Shown: positions 1 through 9,251 of the stretch, piece after piece
Numbering within the stretch: position 1 is the stretch's first letter
How the letters are laid out: every line of letters begins with the position of its first letter
Source of the DNA: Paraspadella gotoi
Lineage: Eukaryota; Chaetognatha
Length of the DNA stretch: 64,000 nt
Assembly: GCA_051294375.1 (NCBI GenBank)
Contig: CM119265.1
Location: 10,236,684 to 10,300,683 of the forward strand
Direction: 5' to 3'
Program-made: the position numbers and the translations under genes
Notes under the pieces: model-generated
Database searches by the model: none
The model's input: the letters and a program-made list of their open reading frames with translations, nothing else
Told to the model about the DNA's origin: nothing

Positions 1-569
1 TTTTTTCTAGCGGCAGGTTGTCGTGTGTCACCTTGTACATATGCACGTTAAAGGTCTTATGGTTCCAAATATGAAAAAAATTGAGGAAGTATTACCTCAA
101 TTATGAGCATTTTTAACGAAACAAGGACAGACCGATGGACAGAGAGACATGTAGCCTTTTCCCCAGGGACTAAAATAATATGTCTCCATTGAGTAACAGA
201 TCGGGCGCCTTTAAATATTTCGCCACTCGGCACTTTTACGAAAAAAAATCCCAAACTCGGAATAATGATATATCGAGTTTTATCTTGATCATATTTTGTT
301 AGTATTTAGTATTTATCAAGATGACGCTGTCAGAGACATATTTACCGGGTTCCTGTCAATTGCCTTTTTAAAGTAAGTAAAGTAAAAAGTGAATTATTGA
401 GTTGCACTGCGCCACTAACAACATTTTACGACCAGTAAGTAGCATCTTGCTAAGTTGGATCGTCAAAGCAATTTTCAAGTTTTCAAGTTTTCGAGTTTTC
501 GAGTTTTCGAGTTCACCATTCAACAAATTCAACAAATAAACTCGTATTAAAAATACAACATAAATATAC

Positions 570-3500
570 CATAAAGTTTCCCTCGCCGTAATCGACGGTG
601 GCGCCATTCGCCGTTCCGTCGACAAAAGTCGAAAGCCTCAGGAAGTCTTCACTGAAATAGAAAGCCAGATTCGAAGCCAAGAAGCGGAAAAAGTCATCGT
701 CGGGAGTAAGGGAGTATCTCGCGCTGCCATCTCGATGTGGTTGAGAGAAGGAAAAAAAATCTTTCGTGTTTTATAAATTAATAATTAACGAGTAAGAATA
801 AAAATAAAGATAATTCTCTATTTCCGTGAATTTTTAGTCGGATCTGCTGACAAAATGATGTCCGTCCGTCCGTCTGTCTGTCTCCCTGTCCGTCCTTCCT
901 TCTGACCTTAGCAAAAAAACTCTAATTACTCGTGATTGGATGGATGGATTGGAATTAAATTTTGTGTGTGGGTAGGGAAGTGTGTGATTGAGCTGGATTT
1001 GAATTTTCGAAGGAATCGTGCAAGTGGAAATGAGTTTAAATGGAAAAAACAAAAAAATTATTTCATTATTTGAAACGCCAATTACTCATGATGGATTGGG
1101 CGATTGACTTGAAATTTTGTATGTAGGTAGAAAAGTGTGTGATTAAGCTGGAAAAAGTTATCGATGGAATGTCTGAGTGGATATGAGTTTAAATGGAAAA
1201 AACAAAAAAACTGTTTTCACTAATTTATTATGCCTTTTTTTATTTTTATATTAAATGTAAATGCAAGTTTATTAATTAATCAATAATAATCAGTTAATTA
1301 ATAAATTACTAAATTAATTAATCAATAATAATGAATTAGTCAATCAATCAATTAATTATCAATCACCAATTTATTTATTTAATCAATCAATCAATCAAGT
1401 CAATAGTTATCGGCATTTTGTCGTCGTCGCCATCATCGTCGTCGTTGCTTTTGACGTGGTCACTGGTCAGTGACGAAATCAAATTAATTTATTAATTAAT
1501 TACCGCTAATGATCGTGGGCAGATCTCAAACTTGTTATTAGTCCCCGTTTCCCCATTTTTTAGTCGACTCTATAATCCCCTTTGTCGGTCCGTCGGTCGC
1601 CCCCAATCTTGCCGGGCATTCACTTGTATCATGTCAGAACATCAAATTATGATAAATACATTTTGTTTTTTTCCTTTCTGTTTCGTTGTGATTCGATTTA
1701 GAACAAAGTTTGAAGAGAGATTTAACAACGATTTTTATTTCATAGTGAAAAGGACATGTTTCGACTTATTTATATATTTATTACTGTAGTTAATTGTTGA
1801 TATTATTCATTACTAAAGTTTACCAAAATTTTAACATTGTTGTACATTTCATAATGTATTTATTTTCAAGCACTGTCTCTCTCTCTCTCTCTCCATTTCA
1901 ATTTCTTTTCCACAACTATCTCTGTCCTCACCTTCACCTGTCCCTAATAAAAAACTGAAACTATCCTTTTCTCAAAACTCTGTGTTGGAAACTTTGCTCT
2001 GTCTCTCTCTCTCTCTCTCTTTCTTTATGCAACAAATTCTCTTCAAATTCACAAATTGAATTGCGCTGAAGAAGACTCGTATGTGAGTCGAAACATGTCC
2101 GTTTCACTATGAAATAAAAAATCGTTGTTAATCTCTCTTCAAACTTTGTTCTAGATAAATTATGCAAAAAAAATTATGTCCGTCTGTCCATCCATCCCAC
2201 CTTAGCATTAAACTCCATTACTCATGATTGGACGGTTGCATTGGATTGAAATTTTGTGTGTGGGTAGCAAAGTGTGTGATTGAGCTGGATATAAAGTTTA
2301 AATGAGTTTAAATGGAAAAAACATAAGTCGCATTTACTAAAATTTTTCAATTAATCATAATAGATTGAGATGAAATTTTGTGTGCGGGTAGGAAAGTGTG
2401 TGACGAAGCTGGATATAAAGTTTCAATGGAATTTAAGGGGTGAACTTAGGTAATATTTTGCCTTATTAACTGAGAAAAGTGTTACTGAAATTGCCTAGGT
2501 AAAGAAATGATTTTTCTTAATTAATATAGGCAATTTTTGAATCAAAATATTTTGCTTATATTTATTTTTAAGGATAAATAAAACAATATATTTTCTTTTA
2601 TTGTTATAATTTCGTTATCAACTATATTTTCAATTTGTTATTACTATATTTTAAGCCTAAAAATACTTTTCTCAGATGGCATGGAATATGAGTATCAGCA
2701 TTAAGTATGTAAACTACTTGGCTACTACCAAACCCAGAACCAATAAAATTATTAAAGAAGATTAATTCATTGATAAATAAAAAAATTAACAGATAATAAA
2801 GAAATTAGTAATAACAATAAGGATGCATACATTTAAAGAGATTTGCAATGTAACGTATTCAGTTGTATCCTGATATGATTGACAAGATTAAAACCTTGAT
2901 CAAAGATGATGTAAAAATGTACACAAGACTCAAGTCGCCCAAAAATGTTTTGTATCATATTTAGAATGTCAAAGCTCATTAGAATTCTTTGCAGAATATG
3001 ATATGGATTACTGATTACTCAATACTATTTCTAAGATCTATAGTTCGAAAAATTTAGTTCTCAAAAAAATAATCGCATTCTTTAATGATTGAAATATATT
3101 AATTGATAATTTGGACCTTTTTTGTCTGTGGTGGTGGTTTTCACGCAATCTTTAACTTTGTTTTGTCTTTAGACTTAGCTTTGTTTTGATGCTCCTGTAT
3201 GTACTGAATCAACCTTGTTGAATTCGAAATAAAACGCATAATACCTCCCTAGCTGATTATATTAAAAAAATCGAGCTCGATATGGAAAGTAAATATCCTA
3301 TGGATATGATTTTCAAATAAAAAAAATCTAAAAAAATTCTCCTTCTTTTTTATCATCATTAACAAAAATTTTAACTCAAAGTAAAAAATGACATTCTTGA
3401 ACATACTGAAAAATGTTTATCTTAATTAAAAACAACTATATAATAGACTCCAACCCCTGTCACCAAATACTAAATACCAAACACCAAACATATTTTTAGC

Positions 3501-6500
3501 TATTAATTTTTTTTTTTAAATTCTTTTATCTTTCATTAAAAATATTTGGGCTAAAACTAATTAAATTTCAATGTTGAGCAAATTAAAGTTTTATATTTGA
3601 TAAAGATTTTGTTTAAAAATTAATTTTATATGAAAATTTGCAAAATCTTATATTTTTATATTTTATGAATGTTTTACTATTTAAACTATATTATTAGTGG
3701 TAATAACCTTTCTTTTTCGTTGTTATATGTATTGGGGCAAAATGATTTTGTTTCACAACGAATTTTATTTTATCATATAAAACGTACATGTTTCGGCTTT
3801 GGATGCAAGCCTTCTTCAGCGTCAATGATTTGTCAAAGCCGAAACATGTACGTTTTATATGATAAAATAAAATTCGTTGTGAAACAAAATCATTTTGCCC
3901 CAAAACTATATTATTTAATTATATATATATATTACTTTTTAGACATTGTTATGATTCTTTCTTTTTGTTGTGTTTATAAATTAGGAAAAACAGTTTTTAA
4001 AGGTCAACAACGATTTTTATTATTAGATATAAGTCATACAAGTTTCAACTCTTTATGAAGAGTCTTCTTCAGCGATCTTTAACATTAGCTTTGAGAGTGA
4101 GAGAGTGAGAGAGTGAGAGAGAGAAGGAGGGAGATTCCAACAAAGAATTTAAAAAGGACAAAAGTCACATTAACTTAAAGTTTTTTACTTATATTTACTC
4201 ATAATTATTATATTTATTAACAATTGGATCGATAAATTGAAATACAATTTTGTGTGTGGCCAGTTTGGGTAAGAAAGTATGGAATCAAGCTGGATATAAA
4301 TTTTTGATGGAATCGTAGGAGTGGAAAAGAGTTTAAATTAGAAAACCAAAACACATTGATTTAAATTTTTTAACGTTTCTCTCTCTCTTAATTTCTCTCT
4401 GATTGATTGATTGATTGTTAATTTGGGTAAATGATTTATTGATAATTTTTTTAATTGATTAATTTAAAAATCTGTTATGATTTATAATGTTATGATCTAG
4501 TTATTATTAAACTCTGATCATTTTGTTGTAAGTTTCTCTCTTTTCGTTATAGAGTATTAAATGAAGACAACGACTTTTTTTTTCTACCATTAAAAATCGT
4601 TGTAAAAAATAACGAAATAAACTTTTGTCTTCATTTAATAAACTCTGATCATATGATCAATTTATTTATGAATTTTCTTGTCACATTCATCGGACATCCC
4701 ATCGGACATCCCATCCCATCGGACATCCCATCCCATCGGACATCCCATCCCATCGGACATCCCATCTGATTAGCTTCTTACTAATAATTTATCGTAGGCA
4801 GATCCGACATTGTTTGCTCAAACTTGTTTCTACATAAATCTCTTGGTCCTAATATTTACGAGCAAAACAAAACTCACCTAAAGAATTGTAGAAAGGGTAA
4901 GTGACTCCCGGATTATTCCCTGCAAAGTTGAGGAGAAGCGAGATTTTCTCTTTCTTGATCCAGTCCATGATCACCTGAGTCTCTTTCTCGATTCGAGGTT
5001 CGTACGTTTTGTCCAAGGCGTCGGGAAAGTTATTCAGCAGATCCTGTTTTATCGGGGCGATATTTTTAAGTCGTTAACGGTTGAAAATAATTTTAATAAT
5101 TTTAATTTTAATGATTTTAACCCAACCGTTAATATATTTATTTTGAGTTTTTAACAGTTAATTTTCAATTATTCTTTAAAATTTTTTTAATATGAAATAT
5201 TTTAATTTTTAAAAGAAGAGCAACTCTATGAGACACTTTTCGGTCGATCGGTATGTCTGTCCGCCAGTCTGTTCTACTTACATTGAAAATGCTCATAACT
5301 CGCCTTCAAGAAGCTATAAAGACAGGCTAAGAAAGTCACTGCGGGGCAACAAACATTTGAATTTCCGTTCTTGTTATTTTGATTTTCTTTTTTTTTTCTT
5401 TTTACTTCCGCCGCGAGTACTTGCTTTTTGGTCGTTCTGTCTGTCGGTCTGTCCCATTAACGTTAAAAATGCTCCTAACTCGCCCCGCCTTCAGGAAACC
5501 CTAAAACTATAAAGAATAAAATATGCAGTGTGTCATAAATGCACGGACTAAGAAAGTTATGGTAGTCATGTCATGTCATGTTATCACAGGAAAATACACG
5601 TGAAAATAAAGTTACTGCGGCTGTCACTGAATGAACCGATCTTGTTTTTTTTTTTCTTTTTTCTTTTTTTTCACCTCTTTATCTCTTTCTGTTCCCTTTT
5701 TCTAAATTTGAGGATTTTTCCCATCTTAACAAATGAGCAACCAAGTAAAGGCGAGGAATGAGCATTTGTAGCGTAAGTGTGACACCGACGAACAGACATA
5801 CCGACCGACAGACGGACCGAAAAGTGACTTATAGAGTTGCTTCGCGAGTACAACTAAAAACGTTGTACGCAAGATTTGCTGATTAGCTAAATTATCATGG
5901 GTAGATTCAACAAAGTTTGCTGTTTTCGATTTACCATCTTGAACTTTAATGCGGAACTCATCTGTCATGACAGGGACAGGGTATAATATTTTTGGGAACC
6001 CCCCATCACAATTTAGTTTATAGAATTCTCTTAATTTAAATTATTATAATTTAGCAAAAAATAAAAAAAATAAAAATTAGTTTGATAGCTTTACAATTTA
6101 TTAGCAAGTTTTCGGCGATTCCCCCTAACATTCTTCTTAAAAATTAGTTTGATAGCTTTACAATTTATTAGCAAGTTTTCGGCGATTCCCCCTGACATTC
6201 TTCTTACCACTCCATTAGCGTTAAATTTTCCCTTTTCTCCCTTGCACCGCCCCCTCTCGGCCTCCTCGAAGCCGTCGGGATTGAGTGCGGGGACGAAGTG
6301 AGCCCTGATCCGTCTCCATAACCGCTGATATCGATCCGACTGACTCCCGTTGGAGGTTTGTTCCGCATAGATCTTCGCTAATAGAAAGACGAGCTTGCGG
6401 CCGAAGACTTCGTTGCCATGGATATTGGCGACGATCGCTATTTGCGGCACGTCAGCGCGTGAGGTTTTCGGGCCTACGACGAGGGCTTGGATATCTTTTC

Positions 6501-7492
6501 CCCTGCGAGACGAAATGGGCGAACTGCCGAGTCGTTTTTTTCGTCAGGATGTCGTTCGATGTTCATTTGTCTTTGGTCTTCGAGCGTCCATCTATTCTAT
6601 TCTAACAAAGGCACAATGCCAACAAAACATTTAGCTTTTATGGTCATTGGTCAATGATCAATGGTCAATGGTCATTGATAAACGTTAATGGTTAATCATG
6701 CAGGAATTTAGAAGTTATTTCAATTTGAGACTAAGATTCTCTTATTTTAATCATTTTGTAATCGTTTTAAGCCTATTACTGTTTATCTCAATGTTTACCA
6801 ACTAACGTTTGAACTCTGAACTTGTTTTTGACTAACATCTCAACGATCTTATCTTTGAACCCCATGGCTCGATTCTATTTGCTATATAAGCTAACATTCA
6901 TTATCAAATTTAGTGTTTACTCTCAACGCTTGTGTTGTGAGTCATTAGTCGTTGTTCTCACGATTGGCGACTTCAGTTGTTAATTAACATCGTGTTATGA
7001 GGAAAACGCATATTATTTTAAACTGAGAAATTTATTTCAGTTAACATAGCTTAACCATAGTTTTTTCTCTTTCTTGAACTTTTGTCCTCTTTTCACTCTT
7101 ATTCTCTCTCTATGTTAACCGATATATATTTCTGAGTTAAAAACATAACCCGATATTAATGACTAGTATTACGTACTCATACCGCATATACGATGACTTT
7201 CAAGATTCAATACTTATTTTTGCGGTCAATCTCGTTACCTGACGCTTTTCCCCAAAACGTAGTGGCTCACAAATTCTGATTTTAATTGCTGCATTCTTTG
7301 GAAGACGTCGTTGATCACCTGGTTCGTGATGTAATCATCTTCCACCGTCGTTGTCATCGTCGTCGTTGTCATCGTCGCCGTTGTCATCGTCGTCGTTGTG
7401 GTGGTCGTATTGATCGGCGTTGTCGTTGCGGCCAAGAGCAATTTCAGTGTTACAATTATCGTTACTAAGATAAAATATCTATGTAACCGCAT
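570..7492 (-). CDS. M14B carboxypeptidase-like protein, predicted catalytically inactive (3' partial)
   Basis: Four exons with matching phases: 7239-7492, 6208-6502, 4878-5043 and 570-730 (292 codons, continuing beyond the window start). The start codon at 7492 opens a hydrophobic signal peptide (MRLHRYFILVTIIVTLKLLL) followed by a Thr-rich linker. The zinc motif HGNE (H113, E116) and the NPDGF box are present. However, the usual DLNRNFP reads DLLNNFP, so the substrate-carboxylate Arg is Asn187. The third zinc ligand, His of xFHGG, is Ala224 (NFAGN). The WYPL tyrosine aligns with Asp285. Known M14B pseudo-domains, such as the third domain of carboxypeptidase D, lose residues in the same way. 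I infer a secreted or membrane pseudoenzyme that may bind peptides or act as a decoy. The intact paralogue lies at 14154-16920. Later exons (the Glu of the TLE box) are outside the window. Confidence 0.82.
837..1545 (+). repeat. TIR element of the GTCGGATCTGC family (degenerate copy)
   Basis: It starts GTCGGATCTGCTGAC, runs through a (CCGT)n/(CTGT)n stretch, a block ending in AGTTTAAATGGAAAAAAC, an AATTAATCAATC-rich zone and a GTCGTCGTCGCC block, and ends near GGGCAGATCTCAAACTTG. The better copy at 34180-34882 has the same order of blocks. A second start-like segment begins near 1557. The ends are approximate. The element lies in the last visible intron of the carboxypeptidase-like gene. Confidence 0.6.
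1673..1770 (-). repeat. Truncated hammerhead-like repeat
   Basis: On the minus strand this carries the 3' half of the motif family: GTCGAAACATGTCC, then TTTCACTATGAAATAAAAATCGTTGTTAA-like tail sequence. The CTGANGA half is absent. The flank CCTTTCTGTTTCGTTGTG matches flanks of the other copies (3709, 3957, 19968, 22580). It is inverted relative to the copy at 2063-2155. Confidence 0.55.
2063..2155 (+). ncRNA. Hammerhead ribozyme-like motif (Penelope-type) with tail repeat
   Basis: The core CTGAAGA (2066-2072) is followed by one extra A, then stem II GACTC/GAGTC (2074-2078 with 2085-2089) closing loop GTATGT, then GAAAC (2090-2094), a two-base loop and GTC (2097-2099). Stem I is short: GCG 2063-2065 with CGT 2100-2102. 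The very short stem III and the CUGANGA...GAAA core are known hallmarks of hammerheads in Penelope-like retroelements. The extra A before stem II departs from the textbook core. The tail AAATCGTTGTTAA is shared by the family. Self-cleavage is inferred, not shown. Confidence 0.5.
2165..2450 (+). repeat. Two diverged blocks of the AGTTTAAATGGAAAAAAC repeat
   Basis: Two tandem, diverged versions of the internal block found in the 34180 TIR element: TTACTCATGATTGGA, then AAATTTTGTGTGTGGGTAG, then AAGTGTGTGA, then AGCTGGATATAAAG. They probably come from broken element copies. Confidence 0.5.
2451..3708. other. AT-rich intron sequence, nothing recognised
   Basis: This part of the long carboxypeptidase-like intron (731-4877) is AT-rich, and I see no exon, RNA gene or clear repeat in it. 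Confidence 0.5.
3734..3902. repeat. Near-perfect palindrome of two opposed hammerhead-family tails
   Basis: The arm GGGGCAAAATGATTTTG... (3734-3805) is mirrored by its reverse complement ending ...CATTTTGCCCC (3834-3902). Both arms run from the GCCGAAACATGTACGTTTT box through the TTCGTTGTGAAACAAAATC tail. Only the minus-strand arm keeps the upstream core, within the spacer. RNA from either strand would fold into a hairpin of about 70 bp. Confidence 0.8.
3781..3824 (-). ncRNA. Hammerhead ribozyme-like motif inside the palindrome
   Basis: Minus strand: core CTGAAGA (3819-3813), one extra A, stem II GGCTT/AAGCC (3811-3807 with 3799-3795), GAAA (3794-3791), C, then loop AT and the cleavage triplet GTA (3787-3785). 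Stem I is GACG (3823-3820) with CGTT (3784-3781), four pairs including one wobble. GTA fits the NUH cleavage rule. Activity is inferred. Confidence 0.5.
4020..4077 (-). ncRNA. Hammerhead ribozyme-like motif
   Basis: Minus strand: CTGAAGA (4072-4066), an extra A, stem II GACTCTT/AAGAGTT around a CATA loop, GAAAC, TT, then GTA. Stem I has about three pairs. It is followed by the family tail AAAAATCGTTGTTGA. The stem II sequence differs from the other copies while pairing is kept, which supports a selected RNA fold. Confidence 0.45.
4087..4132 (+). repeat. GA-rich simple repeat
   Basis: GAGAGTGAGAGAGTGAGAGA-type microsatellite next to the preceding hammerhead-like repeat. Confidence 0.8.
4180..4345 (+). 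repeat. Copy of the TGTGTGTGG/AGTTTAAAT repeat block
   Basis: Resembles the blocks at 840-1220 and 2165-2450: AAATACAATTTTGTGTGTGG, AAGAAAGTATGGAATCAAGC, GAGTTTAAATTAGAAAACC. Confidence 0.45.
4545..4655. repeat. Inverted repeat with ATCGTTGT core
   Basis: The left arm near 4554-4570 (AGTATTAAATGAAGACAACG) is mirrored by TTTTGTCTTCATTTAATAAA near 4621-4642, with AAAAATCGTTGT between them. It is probably a degenerate foldback relative of the hammerhead repeats, without a CTGANGA core. Confidence 0.5.
4686..4768 (+). repeat. Short tandem repeat CATCCCATCGGA
   Basis: About five head-to-tail copies of a 12-17-bp unit (CATCGGACATCCCATC). Confidence 0.75.
5219..5842. mobile_element. Foldback/TIR element (about 620 bp) in an intron
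   Basis: The left end GCAACTCTATGAGACACTTT is mirrored by the right end, which reads GCAACTCTATAAGTCACTTT on the minus strand. Homology continues inward for about 90 bp through TTTTCGGTC, GGTATGTCTGT and AATGCTCATAACTCGCC. A third, internal block (5425-5490) repeats GTCTGTC...AATGCTCCTAACTCGCC. No transposase is present, so it is non-autonomous. Confidence 0.65.
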
Positions 7493-7499
7493 GATTTGG

Positions 7500-8165
7500 T
7501 GCCTCGCAGAAAAATGTAAAAAAAAATCGCGATCGAGCTAAAATAGCGTATAGTTTTGGTTTACAATTCGCTTCTTTTTCATGATGACGGCAGCATTTCA
7601 ATGAAATTAAGAATGCGAAGTTTCGTTAACCCTAACTTAGGCCTCAGGCGCTGGAATGAAAATAGTTTCGTTAAACTCGCGATCCTCGCCTATTCTCTAC
7701 ATAATCGGATTTTTTCAAAGGCTGACGCTACATTGCTACAACCCAGCACTAGTGCCGGATAATTAAATGCAGATGAATTTAGTAATAACATAAGTTGTAA
7801 TGTGGAATTAAATAACGTTGTGGTAATTAAACGACTAACTACACTATAACAAAAACATTTTGACTGTCGTGTGGCCTCGCGTCATCATTGAAACGTGATC
7901 GTCACCGGCGCCCCCTAAAGAAGATGACAAAATTTATAAGACACATTAAGAGAAAATAAAGTTTTTTATTAAAAAAAAAAATTTGCTTTCTTTTAATCTT
8001 TACCGCGATAAAAAGAAATCGAAAACAGAAAAATATAAAATAAAATTAATAAAAAATCGATCAAACTGTTAAAGTTTAACTGGAAACAAAATTAAAATAA
8101 TAAGCTGGAGACAAAAACTTTACTAACTCCAAATCAACTTTACTAACTCCAATCAAATTTACACA
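7500..8165. other. Spacer between the GABP-beta-like and carboxypeptidase-like genes
   Basis: Candidate upstream region of the minus-strand gene starting at 7492. I see no convincing TATA box or coding exon. Confidence 0.4.
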
Positions 8166-8169
8166 TAAG

Positions 8170-8295
8170 AAATTGGTACAACAAATATTATAAAAATTAT
8201 CCATACATTTTAATTTCTATAAATAAGCTATCTTGCCTCCTGACTTTGAACAATAAACACGGTTAACAACAATAGACAGCTTAAGCATTACATCC
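8170..8295 (-). repeat. Fragment of the GATAGGGAAGCCAGG dispersed repeat
   Basis: On the minus strand it reads CAAAGTCAGGAGGCAAGATAGC and ends ATTTGTTGTACCAATTTC, matching the right half of the repeats at 9088, 13425 and 35270. Confidence 0.6.
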
Positions 8296-8547
8296 CCTCT
8301 TAAGGTCATTCAAATCAACTTTAAAATCGGTCAAGTAGAGCTTTTGGCGATTTCGAAAATGTATTCACTTTAAATTTCATTCCATTTTATATCGGTTTAA
8401 ATTATAATATAAAATAAAAGAAACCTATCAGAAGAGTTACAAGTCAAACGAAAAAGCCAATCCATCTGATATTTTTCAAGAATTTTTTATTAGTGAATTA
8501 AAAAAAATTAATAGAGAGATATTTTGAAATTTCAACTTACATCGTTA

Positions 8548-9045
8548 AAAACAAAGTGTTTTTAGACTGAATAAATAATTAAAAAAAGGAATTTTTTGTG
8601 ATAACTAATGACTACGATGTATTTCTTGAGGGCATACCTGTAATACATAAAAGTGTTTTTAGACTGAATAAATAATTAAAAAAAATAATTTTTTGTGATA
8701 ACTAATGACTACGATGTATTCACCTTTGATGGGATAGCTGTAATACATAAAAGTGTTTTTAGACTGAATAAATAATTTTTTAAAAAAATTGTGATAACTA
8801 ATGACTACGATGTATTTCTTGATAGGATAGCTGTAATACATAAAAGTGTTTTCAGACTGAATAAATAATTAAAAAAAAGAATTTTTTGTGATAACTAATG
8901 ACTACGATGTATTTCTCTTGATGGGCATAAGCTGTAATACATAAAAGTGTTTTTAGACTGAATAAATACTTTTTAAAAAAAAATTGTGATAACGAATGAC
9001 TACGATGTATTTCTTGATGGGATAGCTCTAATACATAAAAGTTTA
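8548..9045 (+). repeat. Minisatellite, about 98-bp unit, five copies
   Basis: Repeats of AAAAGTGTTTTTAGACTGAA, then an A-rich run, TTGTGATAACTAATGACTAC, GATGTATTTCTTGATGGGAT and AGCTGTAATACATA. Units start near 8550, 8648, 8749, 8840 and 8943 and differ by small indels and substitutions. Confidence 0.85.
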
Positions 9046-9087
9046 CGAATAGTGAAGCTGAATGACACTTCCTCTTAAAAGATAAAA

Positions 9088-9251
9088 ACACAGGGAAGCC
9101 AGGAACTCTGGAGTGAATAAACGAGACTGCGAGAGAGTCTTGGTTGAAGGCTTGCTGAAGACTGATGGAGGCCTTAAACCACCAAAGTCTGTTCAAAGTC
9201 AGGGGCAAGATATCTTATTTAATAAATTTATATTTGTTGGACCAATTTCAT
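9088..9251 (+). repeat. GATAGGGAAGCCAGG dispersed repeat, ending at the GABP-beta-like stop codon
   Basis: From GGGAAGCCAGGAACTCTGG through GAGAGAGTCTTGGTTGAAGG and GATGGAGGCCTTAAACCACC to TTGTTGGACCAATTTCATA. Other copies are at 13425, 26031, 35270 and 45863. On the coding minus strand its terminal TATGAAATTGG supplies the TGA at 9250-9248. Confidence 0.75.

Noticed and set aside
3669-4058. 129-aa plus-strand open frame and its minus-strand twin at 3694-3903
   Set aside because: Both are read through the palindromic hammerhead repeat; the shared peptide reflects the inverted repeat, not a gene.
8548-9045. CRISPR array
   Set aside because: Units are about 98 bp without unique spacers, in an intron-containing animal genome: a minisatellite.
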